Assembly (NCBI RefSeq): GCF_003208655.1
Contig: NZ_QKLU01000001.1
Coordinates: forward strand, 682,001-746,000
Reading direction: 5' to 3'
DNA length: 64,000 bases
Source of the DNA: Pedobacter nutrimenti
GTDB taxonomy: Bacteria > Bacteroidota > Bacteroidia > Sphingobacteriales > Sphingobacteriaceae
Shown: positions 19,430 to 27,833 of the stretch, piece after piece
Numbering within the stretch: position 1 is the first letter of the stretch
Layout of the letters: every line of letters begins with the position of its first letter
Made by a program: the position numbers and the translations under genes
The notes under the pieces: generated by a model
Seen by the model: only the letters and a program-made list of their open reading frames with translations
Databases searched by the model: none
Told to the model about the DNA's origin: nothing

Positions 19430-19924
19430 TTATTTACCAGACGAATCGCCTTTACCCGCCTCCAATGCATTCAAACCAGCAATAGCAAGTCCGTTGTTTG
19501 GGTATTCGGCCAGTACCTGCAGGTAGTATGTCTTTGATTTTAGGCCCTCGCCGATCTGGCTGTAGCAGAAAGCAATATTACAAAGCCCCATTTCCCGGTA
19601 AGTCATTCTTGAAGAGCTTAAAAGCGTTACAAAGCGATATTTATCTACCCAGGGATTTTTGGTAAAAAAAGCCACACTTTTTTCAAAGCAAGGAACAGCT
19701 TCAAGAAACATTTGTTGTTTCACCAGTTTCATGGCTATTCTGTGCCACTTACCAACCACATTTCTCAAAATAGTTGATAAGAGATAATAAGCGAGCATGC
19801 CTGCCAAAAGGTATTCGGGAAAATTCAGCAGATAAAACAGATAAATAAACAATCCCGCGACAAGTAATTGGGGAACAAGTGAAATCCAGGCGATTTGTTT
19901 AATTACGGGAACATTTGAGGCCAT
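19430..19924 (-). CDS. Small membrane protein with tetratricopeptide-like C-terminus
   Basis: 164 residues. Two hydrophobic segments (about 9-30 and 36-55) are followed by helical repeats of TPR character (HRIAMKLVKQQMFLEAVPCFEKSVAFF and LCNIAFCYSQIGEGLKSKTYYLQVLAEYPNNGLA). Probably an inner-membrane protein with a cytosolic protein-interaction domain. No specific function is recognised. It is first in a likely two-gene unit with the AraC-type regulator. Confidence 0.7.
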   Translation of the reverse strand: MASNVPVIKQIAWISLVPQLLVAGLFIYLFYLLNFPEYLLAGMLAYYLLSTILRNVVGKWHRIAMKLVKQQMFLEAVPCFEKSVAFFTKNPWVDKYRFVTLLSSSRMTYREMGLCNIAFCYSQIGEGLKSKTYYLQVLAEYPNNGLAIAGLNALEAGKGDSSGK

Positions 19925-20050
19925 ATTTTAATTTCTGTTAACAAGTTTAAAGGAAGGCTAACAGGCCCTCAAGATACACCATAATTGGTATATCAAACAA
20001 AATATTCCCATTATAAATCGTCAAAGAAATCTACTATCCTGTATAAATGA

Positions 20051-20081
20051 TTTGCCGGATAGAATTTGTACCGTACCTTTA
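20051..20081 (+). promoter_or_regulatory. Predicted promoter of msrA
   Basis: TTTG at 20051-20054, a 19-bp spacer and TACCTTTA at 20074-20081 (one mismatch to TAnnTTTG). The predicted start gives a short leader of about 15 bases before the ATG at 20102. Confidence 0.6.
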
Positions 20082-20101
20082 TACTATTAAAATAAAACCA
20101 T

Positions 20102-20593
20102 ATGAATACTGAAAAGGCCATTTTGGCCGGAGGCTGCTTTTGGGGTGTAGAAGAGTTATTCCGGCATTATCCCGGTGTCATTTCGACGGTCGTGGGCTAT
20201 ACCGGAGGCGATGTCTTAAATGCAACCTATAGAAATCACGGTACACATGCCGAAGGGATAGAAATTGTATTTGATCCGGCAATATTATCCTACCGAAAAC
20301 TATTGGAATACTTTTTCCAGATCCATGATCCAACAACAAAAAACAGACAGGGAAACGATATAGGTACCTCCTATCGCTCTGCTATTTTTTTTATGGATCA
20401 GGCTCAGCAAACGACTGCAAAAACTTTAATAGCTGAAATGGAAGCCTCGGGTGTATGGCCTGGGCAAATTGTAACTGAAGTTGTACCGGCCGGTGATTTC
20501 TGGAACGCAGAAGAGGAGCATCAGGACTATTTACAAAAACATCCTTATGGCTATACCTGTCACTTTGAAAGACCCGACTGGAAACTCAACTAA
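20102..20593 (+). CDS. msrA: Peptide-methionine (S)-S-oxide reductase MsrA
   Basis: Repairs the S epimer of methionine sulfoxide in proteins. 163 residues with the catalytic signature GGCFWGVEE, nucleophilic Cys12. Also present are the family segments [27 protein letters not shown] and [13 protein letters not shown] cysteine near residue 154 (GYTCHFER) is available for resolution of the disulfide. There is no fused or adjacent msrB. The cytosolic esterase-like gene downstream starts 11 bp after the stop, so co-transcription is likely. Confidence 0.97.
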   Translation: MNTEKAILAGGCFWGVEELFRHYPGVISTVVGYTGGDVLNATYRNHGTHAEGIEIVFDPAILSYRKLLEYFFQIHDPTTKNRQGNDIGTSYRSAIFFMDQAQQTTAKTLIAEMEASGVWPGQIVTEVVPAGDFWNAEEEHQDYLQKHPYGYTCHFERPDWKLN

Positions 20594-20603
20594 CCCCCTT
20601 ACA

Positions 20604-21479
20604 ATGTACAAAAACTCCATTTTTACCTTATTAGGGTTAAACCTTCTGATTTCGGTGGGCACCTGTTTTGGCCAAAGCCCATCAAAACACCCTTCATTTA
20701 ACATCATTACCCAGACCATTGCTTCAAAAAAACTCAATGAAACCAGGGTCATCAACATTAGCCTGCCCGATGACTACCAGACAAATTCAAAAGAGAAGTA
20801 TCCGGTCATTTATCTTTTAGATGGCGGTATTGAAGAAGATTTTGTTCATGTGGCCGGACTGGTACGTTACAATACCCAGCCCTGGATCAACCGCTTTCCA
20901 AAATCCATAGTCGTGGGGATAGAAAATACGAACCGGAGAAGGGATTTTTCCTACCCTGTTCCCAATTTGGATTTCCTGGCCAGAATGGGCTTTAAAAAAG
21001 AGCAATACCCATTATATGGCGGATCCGCAAATTTTATTTCTTTTCTGGAACATGAACTGCAGCCCTACATCAACCAGCAGTACAGAACCACCGAAGGTAA
21101 AACTATTATAGGGGAATCCTTTGCCGGCCTTATGGCCACAGAAATTCTTTTAAAGCACAGGAAGCTCTTTGATACCTATATCATCATCAGCCCAAGTCTT
21201 TGGTGGGGAAATGAAGGTCTAATCGCATCGGCACCAAAAGACCTTAGTATAGCAAATGATCAGGAAATTAAAGTGTATATAGGTGCCAGCAACAAAGAAG
21301 AAGACCTGATCATGTACAATGACGCAGTGGCTTTAAGCGAAACGTTAAAGAAAAACGGCGGCAGCCATATGAAAGTTTCCTTTGATTATTTACCGGATGA
21401 AATTCATTCCACCATTATCCATCAAGCGGTATACAATGCTTTTAAACTCTTGTATCCGCATACAGCCTACCAAAAGTAA
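20604..21479 (+). CDS. Exported esterase (enterochelin-esterase-like alpha/beta hydrolase)
   Basis: 291 residues from the ATG at 20604 (MYKNSIFTLL), with a signal peptide ending CFGQ; the open frame extends back into msrA but the signal marks the start. Family features are SLPDDYQTNSKEKYPVIYLLDG, the nucleophile elbow GESFAG (GxSxG) with FDTYIIISPSLWW after it, and a C-terminal histidine in PDEIHSTI. This is the putative esterase family (PF00756-like), which includes siderophore esterases and feruloyl esterases. The substrate is not known. It follows msrA by 10 bases and ends in a strong terminator. Confidence 0.85.
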   Translation: MYKNSIFTLLGLNLLISVGTCFGQSPSKHPSFNIITQTIASKKLNETRVINISLPDDYQTNSKEKYPVIYLLDGGIEEDFVHVAGLVRYNTQPWINRFPKSIVVGIENTNRRRDFSYPVPNLDFLARMGFKKEQYPLYGGSANFISFLEHELQPYINQQYRTTEGKTIIGESFAGLMATEILLKHRKLFDTYIIISPSLWWGNEGLIASAPKDLSIANDQEIKVYIGASNKEEDLIMYNDAVALSETLKKNGGSHMKVSFDYLPDEIHSTIIHQAVYNAFKLLYPHTAYQK

Positions 21480-21494
21480 ATTCTATACATAAAA

Positions 21495-21528
21495 AAAGAA
21501 GCCGCATCACTAAAAATGCGGCTTCTTT
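21495..21528 (+). terminator. Rho-independent terminator
   Basis: Perfect 13-bp stem: AAAGAAGCCGCAT at 21495-21507 and ATGCGGCTTCTTT at 21516-21528, with an 8-base loop. It lies 15 bp after the esterase stop codon. Confidence 0.9.
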
Positions 21529-21620
21529 CTATTGTAACAACACCAAAAGAATACGTTTTAATACCTCATTTACAAGGCAAAAAGCTAAATTCTTGCTAAA
21601 AGTGCTTCCACTATTCTGCC

Positions 21621-21646
21621 TGCAATCGTTGCCGGTAACGATTGCA
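21621..21646. promoter_or_regulatory. Palindromic operator candidate upstream of pectate lyase
   Basis: A 26-bp inverted repeat, TGCAATCGTT at 21621-21630 and AACGATTGCA at 21637-21646, around the core GCCGGT; 12 of 13 pairs match. The centre is CCGG. Size and CG-centred symmetry resemble LacI-family operators. It lies about 100 bp before the pectate lyase start and downstream of the preceding terminator, so it probably controls that gene. The regulator is not in this window. Confidence 0.5.
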
Positions 21647-21748
21647 AAGTTATTCCTGAGCAGTTCATTTATTTTCTGCCATTTACTTCATAATTTATTG
21701 GGATATAAAATTAATCAACCCTAATTAATCATCTAAACCCAAACTTAA

Positions 21749-22870
21749 ATGAGCACAAATTATTTGATTTCCAGCGTCATTGCTGCAGCAGCAATGACTT
21801 GTATGTTCTTTTCCTGTCAAAAAAGTGAAGACCTGAAAGCCGGTTCAACTGGCGATGTAAAAGTACCTGCAATAATGACAACAGCCGCTGCAGATGCCAT
21901 TTGTACAGCTCCTGGCTGGGCATCGCAAAACGGAGGGACCAGCGGTGGTGGTTCAGCAGCAGTAACTGTAGTCAGCACTTATGCCGACCTTAAAGCAGCC
22001 ATTCAAAATACCAATGTTAAGGTTGTACAGGTGAATGGAACCATTACCATCCCTTCGGGCGGAAGGATTTCTTTCCAGGACCAGAACGGAAAAACCCTGT
22101 TTGGTTCGGCCGGTGCAAAACTGATATCCACAGACCAGACCAAAGACAATTCGGGCATCATATACATCAAAAGATGTACAAATATCATCATCCGGAACCT
22201 TATTTTTGAAGGCCCCGGCGCCTATGATGTAGATGGTTGGGACAATGCCACCCTGGATGCCAGCAGCAACGTCTGGGTAGACCATTGCGAATTTAGAGAC
22301 GGTGTGGACGGCAATTTCGACATCAAAAACACTTCTGATTACATCACCGTTTCTTACTGTAAATTTACCTATTTGAAAACACCGAAACCAGGTGGCCCGG
22401 GAGGTTCTGATGACCATCGTTTTTCCGATCTGATTGGTTCCAGTGACAGCGCAACTGCCGACAGAGGGCATTTCCGAATTACTTTTGCCCGCTGCTGGTG
22501 GGCTCAGGGCTGCGTAGCCAGAATGCCACGTGTACGATTTGGTAAAGTCCACATGATGAACAATTATTTTAACAGTACTGTAAGTAAAAGTTGTATACAG
22601 GCTGGTTTTGAAGCCAATCTGCTGGTTGAATCCAATGTTTTCGAAAACGTGAAAAACCCGATTGACCTGATGGACAATACCGCAACGGCTGTTCAGGCAA
22701 AAAACAATACCTTCAGCATGGTAACCGGAAATACAGCAGGAAATGGTGTAAATGCCTTCACACCTCCTTATACGCTTTCCATACTGGCTGCGTCAAGTGT
22801 TAAAACTACGGTAACCGCCTCAACAGGTGCTGGAGCAACCTTATCTGGCAATAGTTGCTCTGTTCTTTAA
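21749..22870 (+). CDS. Lipoprotein pectate lyase (PL1-like)
   Basis: 373 residues with a lipoprotein signal ending FFSC. A right-handed beta-helix of the pectate lyase 1 family follows: CTNIIIRNLIFEG, SSNVWVDHCEFRDG (the vWiDH motif), DYITVSYCKFTYL, then RITFARCWWAQGCVARMPRVRFGKVHMMNNYF, where the conserved arginine pair acts in beta-elimination. It cleaves polygalacturonan at the cell surface by family. A 36-residue spacer rich in Gly, Ser and Ala follows the lipid Cys. The gene stands alone, with a palindromic operator candidate upstream and a terminator downstream. No SusC/D pair is adjacent. Confidence 0.92.
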   Translation: MSTNYLISSVIAAAAMTCMFFSCQKSEDLKAGSTGDVKVPAIMTTAAADAICTAPGWASQNGGTSGGGSAAVTVVSTYADLKAAIQNTNVKVVQVNGTITIPSGGRISFQDQNGKTLFGSAGAKLISTDQTKDNSGIIYIKRCTNIIIRNLIFEGPGAYDVDGWDNATLDASSNVWVDHCEFRDGVDGNFDIKNTSDYITVSYCKFTYLKTPKPGGPGGSDDHRFSDLIGSSDSATADRGHFRITFARCWWAQGCVARMPRVRFGKVHMMNNYFNSTVSKSCIQAGFEANLLVESNVFENVKNPIDLMDNTATAVQAKNNTFSMVTGNTAGNGVNAFTPPYTLSILAASSVKTTVTASTGAGATLSGNSCSVL

Positions 22871-22890
22871 TTTTTATTTTTAAGGATTGC

Positions 22891-22922
22891 AAAAAAGCCC
22901 TGACTGTGTCGGGGCTTTTTTT
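22891..22922. terminator. Bidirectional rho-independent terminator
   Basis: AAAAAAGCCC-TGAC, a 3-base loop, GTC-GGGGCTTTTTT: a stem of about 14 bp with one G-T pair and a T run on each strand. It lies between the convergent pectate lyase and DUF1963-like genes and can serve both. Confidence 0.9.
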
Positions 22923-22954
22923 ATCCGAAATAAGTTAATATAACTTGTTCCGGA

Positions 22955-23647
22955 TTATGATTGCCCCCATGCAAACTCACAGTCCTCAAAATTGAGCCTT
23001 TCAAGATCATTTCGTTCGATCAGTACGCTAAAAACGCCCTCATCATTAAAACCATCCTCCCCAACCTGCAGCAGCAATATTTTGTCAGAGAAAGTAACCG
23101 CTTCAATCTCTTGCTGTGAATACTGGCAATGTGTATAAATGCCAAATATTTTTGACTGATCGGAACCCGCAAAATAATCCCATTGCTTTTCTCCTTCCTC
23201 ATCGATAAACCGGCTTTCAAGGCTTTCTTCCTCTGCAAAAATCCGGTCTACCAAAACCCCTAAGAAAAAATGGTCTTCATGTTCATAAATATGTCTGACC
23301 AATTGATCATTCGGGACATCGACATAAAATACTTTACCTGTATCATCAATCAGATTAGAGAAGAAGAATAAATGACCTTTTTCAGGAAGAAGCCCCGAAC
23401 TGTCATACGCTGAAAATTCACTCAAACCAATTTGTGCTGCAAACCTTAGATTTTCAGGATGTTCCAGACCGGGCGGCAGGTCTATAACCGGCCCTCCATA
23501 CCGCGATTTACCCAAAGGAATGTCAACTTCAGTATGCTTAACATGACGATGGTCCATCCAGATCTGTTTTTTCATGGATGCCGGGTAATACTGCTTTTGG
23601 TCAGCAGTAAAACGGATCACCTTAAATTTCTTCTCATTTTTATTCAT
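22955..23647 (-). CDS. DUF1963 (YwqG-like) protein
   Basis: 230-residue cytosolic protein. The segments YGGPVIDLPPGLEHP, LRFAAQIGLSEFSAYDSSGLLPEKGHLFFFSN and FGIYTHCQYSQQEIE, and the ending ILLLQVGEDGFNDEGVFSVLIERNDLERLNFEDCEFAWGQS, match the DUF1963 family. The glycine/aspartate-rich beta structure is typical. The function of the family is not known. It is transcribed alone, convergent with the pectate lyase gene. Confidence 0.85.
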   Translation of the reverse strand: MNKNEKKFKVIRFTADQKQYYPASMKKQIWMDHRHVKHTEVDIPLGKSRYGGPVIDLPPGLEHPENLRFAAQIGLSEFSAYDSSGLLPEKGHLFFFSNLIDDTGKVFYVDVPNDQLVRHIYEHEDHFFLGVLVDRIFAEEESLESRFIDEEGEKQWDYFAGSDQSKIFGIYTHCQYSQQEIEAVTFSDKILLLQVGEDGFNDEGVFSVLIERNDLERLNFEDCEFAWGQS

Positions 23648-23775
23648 GGTAGCTTCATTATAATTGCTTTTCCTCTAATATAATGTCATTTCGAAACAAA
23701 AACGATTAACTTTTTATTTTCAGTTATCTGCTTTAATTTTTATTTTAGGTTTAAGATTAACGACAACCCAGAATT

Positions 23776-24264
23776 ATGAACCTAAGTCAACAACTTGCCA
23801 AACACTTAAGGGACGTCCATTTTGGAGGAAACTGGACAACATCCAATCTAAAAGATAACCTTAAAAATGTCAGCTGGCAACAGGCGATTACCCCTGTTCA
23901 TTCCTTTAACACTATTGCCACACTGGTATTCCATGTAAACTATTATGTCAGTGCGGTGCTGAAGGTATTACAAGGTGCCCCGCTACAGGCCAGTGATCAA
24001 TATAGTTTTGATTTACCACCCATTCAATCTGCACAGGACTGGCAGGACCTGCAGGAGAAAACCTGGGCAGAAGCTGAAATTTTTGCAGACCTGATTGAAC
24101 AGTTGCCTCAGGAGCAATTATGGGAAAATTTTACAGATGAAAAGTACGGGACTTATTACCGGAACATCCAGGGGATTATAGAACATACCCATTATCATCT
24201 GGGGCAAATTGCCCTGATTAAAAAGATTCTTTTACAACAAGATCAACAACAGAAAAAAGACTAG
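23776..24264 (+). CDS. DinB-like four-helix protein
   Basis: 162 residues with a DinB/YfiT-type four-helix bundle. Candidate metal-binding histidines occur in LVFHVNYYV (about residue 54) and EHTHYHLGQIALIKKI (about 139-143). Family members bind nickel or zinc and include thiol transferases and DNA-damage-inducible proteins of unknown activity; no substrate can be inferred. It stands alone; the following 432 bp contain no gene. Confidence 0.82.
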   Translation: MNLSQQLAKHLRDVHFGGNWTTSNLKDNLKNVSWQQAITPVHSFNTIATLVFHVNYYVSAVLKVLQGAPLQASDQYSFDLPPIQSAQDWQDLQEKTWAEAEIFADLIEQLPQEQLWENFTDEKYGTYYRNIQGIIEHTHYHLGQIALIKKILLQQDQQQKKD

Positions 24265-24696
24265 CACTTTCTTCTTGAAAATCCTTTCAGATCCGTCATT
24301 TATCCCCTAGCAAAAAGGCGGATAAACGGCAGATTTATGGTTTAAAAATAACTAGGTGGTAACAGGGTGCTAACAGGGTCTTAACAGGGTGGTAACAGGG
24401 TCATTTATATAGTTTTTATAGTGTTGTCACCTTATAATTATTCTATTGTCACCTAGTTTTTTCAAAAGAATTTATAGACCTCCGTAAAACATGTATACCG
24501 CCCTGCTCTGAGCCTGAAATATTCTTATTTTTTCAGGATCTTTTTGGTGACAAAATGTGGCATACAGGTGAATTTCAGGAGCGGACAGAGCGGCCAAGAA
24601 ACCTCCGTTGCCAGACTTTTACATCAGCTGTGATTTAAGAGCTTGCACCTTTCATGAATAGGGCGTAAATTACAACTGATAAATAATTCAGGGCAC
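24265..24696. other. 432-bp non-coding region with repeats
   Basis: No reading frame of coding character was seen on either strand. It contains four 11-bp tandem repeats (24360-24403), an inverted repeat around them (AACTAGGTG at 24350-24358, CACCTAGTT at 24450-24458) and two direct copies of TTGTCACCT (24424-24432 and 24446-24454). The last 200 bp before the oxidoreductase gene show nothing distinctive apart from its likely promoter region. Confidence 0.7.
24360..24403. repeat. Four tandem copies of an 11-bp repeat
   Basis: Four consecutive units TAACAGGG-T plus two variable bases: TAACAGGGTGC, TAACAGGGTCT, TAACAGGGTGG, TAACAGGGTCA. The period of 11 bp is close to one helical turn, so all copies face the same side of DNA. 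Frames through the array contain stops on both strands, so it is not a coding repeat. Confidence 0.9.
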
Positions 24697-25356
24697 ATGA
24701 AAATTAAAGCCATTATAACAGGCGCTACAGGTATGGTTGGTGAGGGTGTTTTGCTGGAATGCCTGGAACATCCAGAAGTAGAACAGGTTCTTGTCATTAA
24801 CCGTAAACCTGGTGGTTTGCAACATCCCAAGCTGCGTGAGCTCATCCATGCTGATTTTTTTAATCTGGAATCAATTGCACAGGACCTTCAGGGCTATAAT
24901 GCCTGTTATTTTTGTTTAGGTATCTCCTCGGTGGGTATTGGAAAAGAAGAATATAAACACATTACTTATGACCTTACACTCCATACCGGGCAGCTTTTGG
25001 CAACACTAAATGCTGAAATGACTTTTTGTTATGTTAGTGGTGCCGGGACCGATACCAGCGAACAGGGAAGCATTGCCTGGGCAAGGGTAAAAGGGGCTAC
25101 AGAGAATGCATTGCTCCGCCTGTTTAAAAACGCCTACATGTTCCGTCCGGGTTTTATGAAATCAAGCCCAGGGCAAAAAAATGTAAAAAGCTTTTATAGT
25201 TTTATTGCCTGGATGTACCCTATTGGCCGATGGCTTTATCCCGCTGGTTTCTGTACCCTTAAAGAGGTTGCCCAGGCAATGATTGCAGTCAGTTTAAGCC
25301 CTTATTCCAAACACCATATAGAGGTAAAGGATATTGTTGAACTGGCAAAAAGATAG
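24697..25356 (+). CDS. NAD(P)-binding atypical SDR-family oxidoreductase
   Basis: 219 residues with a Rossmann fold: nucleotide motif ITGATGMVGEGVL at residues 7-19, then VINRKPGG, FCLGISSVGIG, and FCYVSGAGTD with WARVKGATENAL, which carries the conserved lysine of this group. These short SDR proteins have no settled substrate; some act on quinones or serve in signalling. Transcribed alone, it is convergent with the membrane protein at 25359-26036; the two stop codons are two bases apart. Confidence 0.85.
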   Translation: MKIKAIITGATGMVGEGVLLECLEHPEVEQVLVINRKPGGLQHPKLRELIHADFFNLESIAQDLQGYNACYFCLGISSVGIGKEEYKHITYDLTLHTGQLLATLNAEMTFCYVSGAGTDTSEQGSIAWARVKGATENALLRLFKNAYMFRPGFMKSSPGQKNVKSFYSFIAWMYPIGRWLYPAGFCTLKEVAQAMIAVSLSPYSKHHIEVKDIVELAKR

Positions 25357-25358
25357 AT

Positions 25359-26036
25359 TTATTTATCCTTAAACAGCAACTGCCTGATACTTGCCAGGTG
25401 GCTAAACAAAACCAATGGTACAATTACAGATGGAAGCCAGTTGAAAGGAAAATGACTGACCGCCAGGTTGGGCTGATCAAAAGCAATGCGCTGTAATGGT
25501 GTCGGTGCTGATAAAATTGCAAGAACTACAATGTTTAGCAAAAGGCACAATCCTGTTAAATTCCAGATCAGCAATACAGTCCGGGATAGTTTTCTTTTTA
25601 AATACCCAAAGTAATAGACAAATGGCGCCGTCAATCCCATCAGCACATCAAAATTATAGCCCTTAAAAGTCATTAATTCCGGAATTACTTTCGAGATAAA
25701 AAGAAAATACAGCACAATTTCTACAGGAAGGCGTACACAGTGCAGTAAAGTCAGTTCTGCTGTATTCAATTTATCCATATATCTTCTACCTCCCGGGGTT
25801 CCAAAAAGCATCAGGATGAGCAATAAAGGTGGAAATACCAACAGGATGAACCTTGGGGGAATGGTTTCCTTCAAGTAGTAAAACCCCTTTAAACCCAATA
25901 TAAGCTGCAAAAGCATCCACAGGATCACAACCAGCAAAAAAGATTTTCGGGCAGCAGTGGCCCTGTAAAACTGAAATACAGTTAATAAAGTAATTAAGAT
26001 AAAAACACCCTGTAATTGTACTGAAACCTGTTCCAT
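25359..26036 (-). CDS. Multi-spanning membrane protein of unknown function
   Basis: 225 residues with about seven hydrophobic segments (roughly 7-24, 31-48, 61-78, 100-118, 130-146, 155-175 and 197-215), so an inner-membrane protein. I do not recognise a family. A conserved-looking PGGRRYMDKL loop and a charged C-terminus are the only notable features. It lies 70 bp downstream of the Crp-like gene on the same strand and may belong to that transcription unit. Confidence 0.65.
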   Translation of the reverse strand: MEQVSVQLQGVFILITLLTVFQFYRATAARKSFLLVVILWMLLQLILGLKGFYYLKETIPPRFILLVFPPLLLILMLFGTPGGRRYMDKLNTAELTLLHCVRLPVEIVLYFLFISKVIPELMTFKGYNFDVLMGLTAPFVYYFGYLKRKLSRTVLLIWNLTGLCLLLNIVVLAILSAPTPLQRIAFDQPNLAVSHFPFNWLPSVIVPLVLFSHLASIRQLLFKDK

Positions 26037-26106
26037 GATCTTTAATTTTTCTTTAGGTTAAAGATCATAAATGCATATTAAAACCCTCTTGTCATTTGGC
26101 AAGAAA

Positions 26107-26694
26107 TCATTTTCGTACAATTTCTTTGCGAATCCGGCTCAATGAGGTGTCGGTAATGCCCAGGTAAGAGGCTATATGCTTTAATGAGGCCTGCTGAAAA
26201 ATCTCCGGCCTGGTCCGTAGCAGATTTTCATAGCGTTGTTCTGCCGTCAGGTTGATCATCGAAAGCGTCCTTTCTTTTAAGGCAATAAATCCATTCACCA
26301 GATTGGCCCTGCCAAATTCCCTGAATTCAGGGACGGTATGAAACCACACCTGAAACTGCGCATAGTTTAGCCTCCATAACTTTGATGCTGACAGCGCCTG
26401 CATGTCTTCCAGAGCTGGCTTTTGTTTGAAGAAGGAAACCACATCTGCAACCAGAGCGCCTGCTTTATAAAAACCAGTGGTGACTTCGTTGCCTCTGGCA
26501 TCATAAGTGAAAGTTCTTAAAAATCCGCTTTCCAGGTAAAAAAAATCATTGGAAACCTGACCGATTTTTAACAGATAGTCATTTTTTTCTGCGTGTACCG
26601 CTTCAAAACTGGAGGAAATGGAAAGGACTCTATCTTCTGCCACTGGCAAAGCATTCCGGATAAAATCAACCAGGTTTTTCCTGTTTTCTTCCAT
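26107..26694 (-). CDS. Crp/Fnr-family transcriptional regulator
   Basis: 195 residues with an N-terminal cyclic-nucleotide-binding beta-roll (about 20-110; KNDYLLKIGQVSNDFFYLESGFLRTFTYDARGNEVTTGFY) and a C-terminal helix-turn-helix (about 150-192; SLKHIASYLGITDTSLSRIRKEI). Typical of the small Crp-like regulators of Bacteroidota that often lack a clear cNMP-binding arginine. It starts one base after the stop of the alpha/beta hydrolase gene, so the two are translationally coupled. Confidence 0.9.
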   Translation of the reverse strand: MEENRKNLVDFIRNALPVAEDRVLSISSSFEAVHAEKNDYLLKIGQVSNDFFYLESGFLRTFTYDARGNEVTTGFYKAGALVADVVSFFKQKPALEDMQALSASKLWRLNYAQFQVWFHTVPEFREFGRANLVNGFIALKERTLSMINLTAEQRYENLLRTRPEIFQQASLKHIASYLGITDTSLSRIRKEIVRK

Positions 26695-26695
26695 T

Positions 26696-27646
26696 TTAGG
26701 ATTTTTTATCCTTCTGAGCTTGCGGCTTAAGCCATTTTGCCAGCTGATCTATAAACATCTGCCTTTGGTCCACAAAAAGATAATGAGAACAATTGTCCAG
26801 ATAAGCGAAATTATTCTTTCCGGTGATGTTTTTCAGGTCTGTAATTTGTACTGCCGAAAATATTGCATCCTGTTTACCATAAATGGCATACAAAGGAACT
26901 TTTTGTTCCTTAAGCTTCCTTAAAACAGGTTTGGTGTCAATATTGTTCCGGCTTTCATTTTTATAAAACGCAAAAGGCGCATTTTTGTTCCTGATGTTTG
27001 TTTTATTAAAAATGCCTTCCTGGTATTCTTTGTATAACCGGTCACATTCTGCACTTGGATGGGCAACCTTAAAAAAACCATTTTCACCGGCCAATTCAAA
27101 ACATCCTTTACGATATTCAGCAGAATTTTTTGCCAGTGATTTGACCAGCTGCAATTTACTGATTTGACCCGAATCGGCTTTTTGTTTATAAATGGTACTT
27201 ACCGAATCCAAAATATGATCATAGGTTTGCTGCTGGGAAACCAATGCCCCGGCCAAAATCAGGGATTTCACTTTCTGAGGATATTTTCCGGAATAAAGTG
27301 CTGCAACCAGCCCCCCAAAACTATGACCCAAAATATTTGCTTTTTTCAGGTGATAAGTTTCAAAAATACCATTCAAATCATCAAAAGCTTCCTGATAGGT
27401 AAACTTTGCTCCCGGGTCTGCCGATCTGCCTTCACCCCTTCTGTCATAAGCAATCACATAAAAGCCTTTTTCAGAAAGCTTCTGAGCGGCGGTACCTTCA
27501 AATAAGGTGGCATTTCCGCTTGGACCACCATGAATAAAAATGATGGGGTCATTTTTGGGGTTACCGTATGTTTTAATATATAAAGTTTGGGCAAAAGTGG
27601 AAAATCCTGCAAATAGGAATACAAAAAGGAAGAATAGTTTTTTCAA
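26696..27646 (-). CDS. Exported alpha/beta hydrolase
   Basis: 316 residues with a signal peptide (about 1-19, ending TFAQ). The start codon appears to be TTG, since the signal begins immediately (MKKLFFLFV). The fold is visible from IFIHGGPSGN (oxyanion HGG), the nucleophile elbow GHSFGG, YGKQDAIF near the acid position and a C-terminal histidine in NCSHYLF. It resembles proline iminopeptidase/epoxide-hydrolase-like hydrolases; the substrate is unknown. The Crp-like gene follows immediately. Confidence 0.88.
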   Translation of the reverse strand: MKKLFFLFVFLFAGFSTFAQTLYIKTYGNPKNDPIIFIHGGPSGNATLFEGTAAQKLSEKGFYVIAYDRRGEGRSADPGAKFTYQEAFDDLNGIFETYHLKKANILGHSFGGLVAALYSGKYPQKVKSLILAGALVSQQQTYDHILDSVSTIYKQKADSGQISKLQLVKSLAKNSAEYRKGCFELAGENGFFKVAHPSAECDRLYKEYQEGIFNKTNIRNKNAPFAFYKNESRNNIDTKPVLRKLKEQKVPLYAIYGKQDAIFSAVQITDLKNITGKNNFAYLDNCSHYLFVDQRQMFIDQLAKWLKPQAQKDKKS

Positions 27647-27782
27647 GACGTAAAGTTGTTTTATTAAAAAAACAAAACTAATTCCTTTTCACTGGAAAAA
27701 AAATTCACAAGCAATGAAATCAAAAAAATCTATTAGATACCTTCAACCACACAAAATCAGAATCAGTTTCATGCAGATTGAC

Positions 27783-27814
27783 AATTGCAAACAGGTTTAC
27801 ACCTGTTTGCAATT
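27783..27814 (-). terminator. Perfect 14-bp hairpin between same-strand genes
   Basis: AATTGCAAACAGGT at 27783-27796 pairs perfectly with ACCTGTTTGCAATT at 27801-27814 around a 4-base loop. It lies 20 bp after the stop of the DUF5694-like gene and before the hydrolase gene. A terminator is the simplest reading, although no long T run follows on the minus strand. An inverted-repeat operator for the hydrolase unit is the alternative. Confidence 0.6.
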
Positions 27815-27833
27815 AAATTAAAAAATTAAAAAA

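Noticed and set aside
21953..22552. 199-codon open frame on the minus strand
   Set aside because: Antisense to the pectate lyase beta-helix, no signal or domain.
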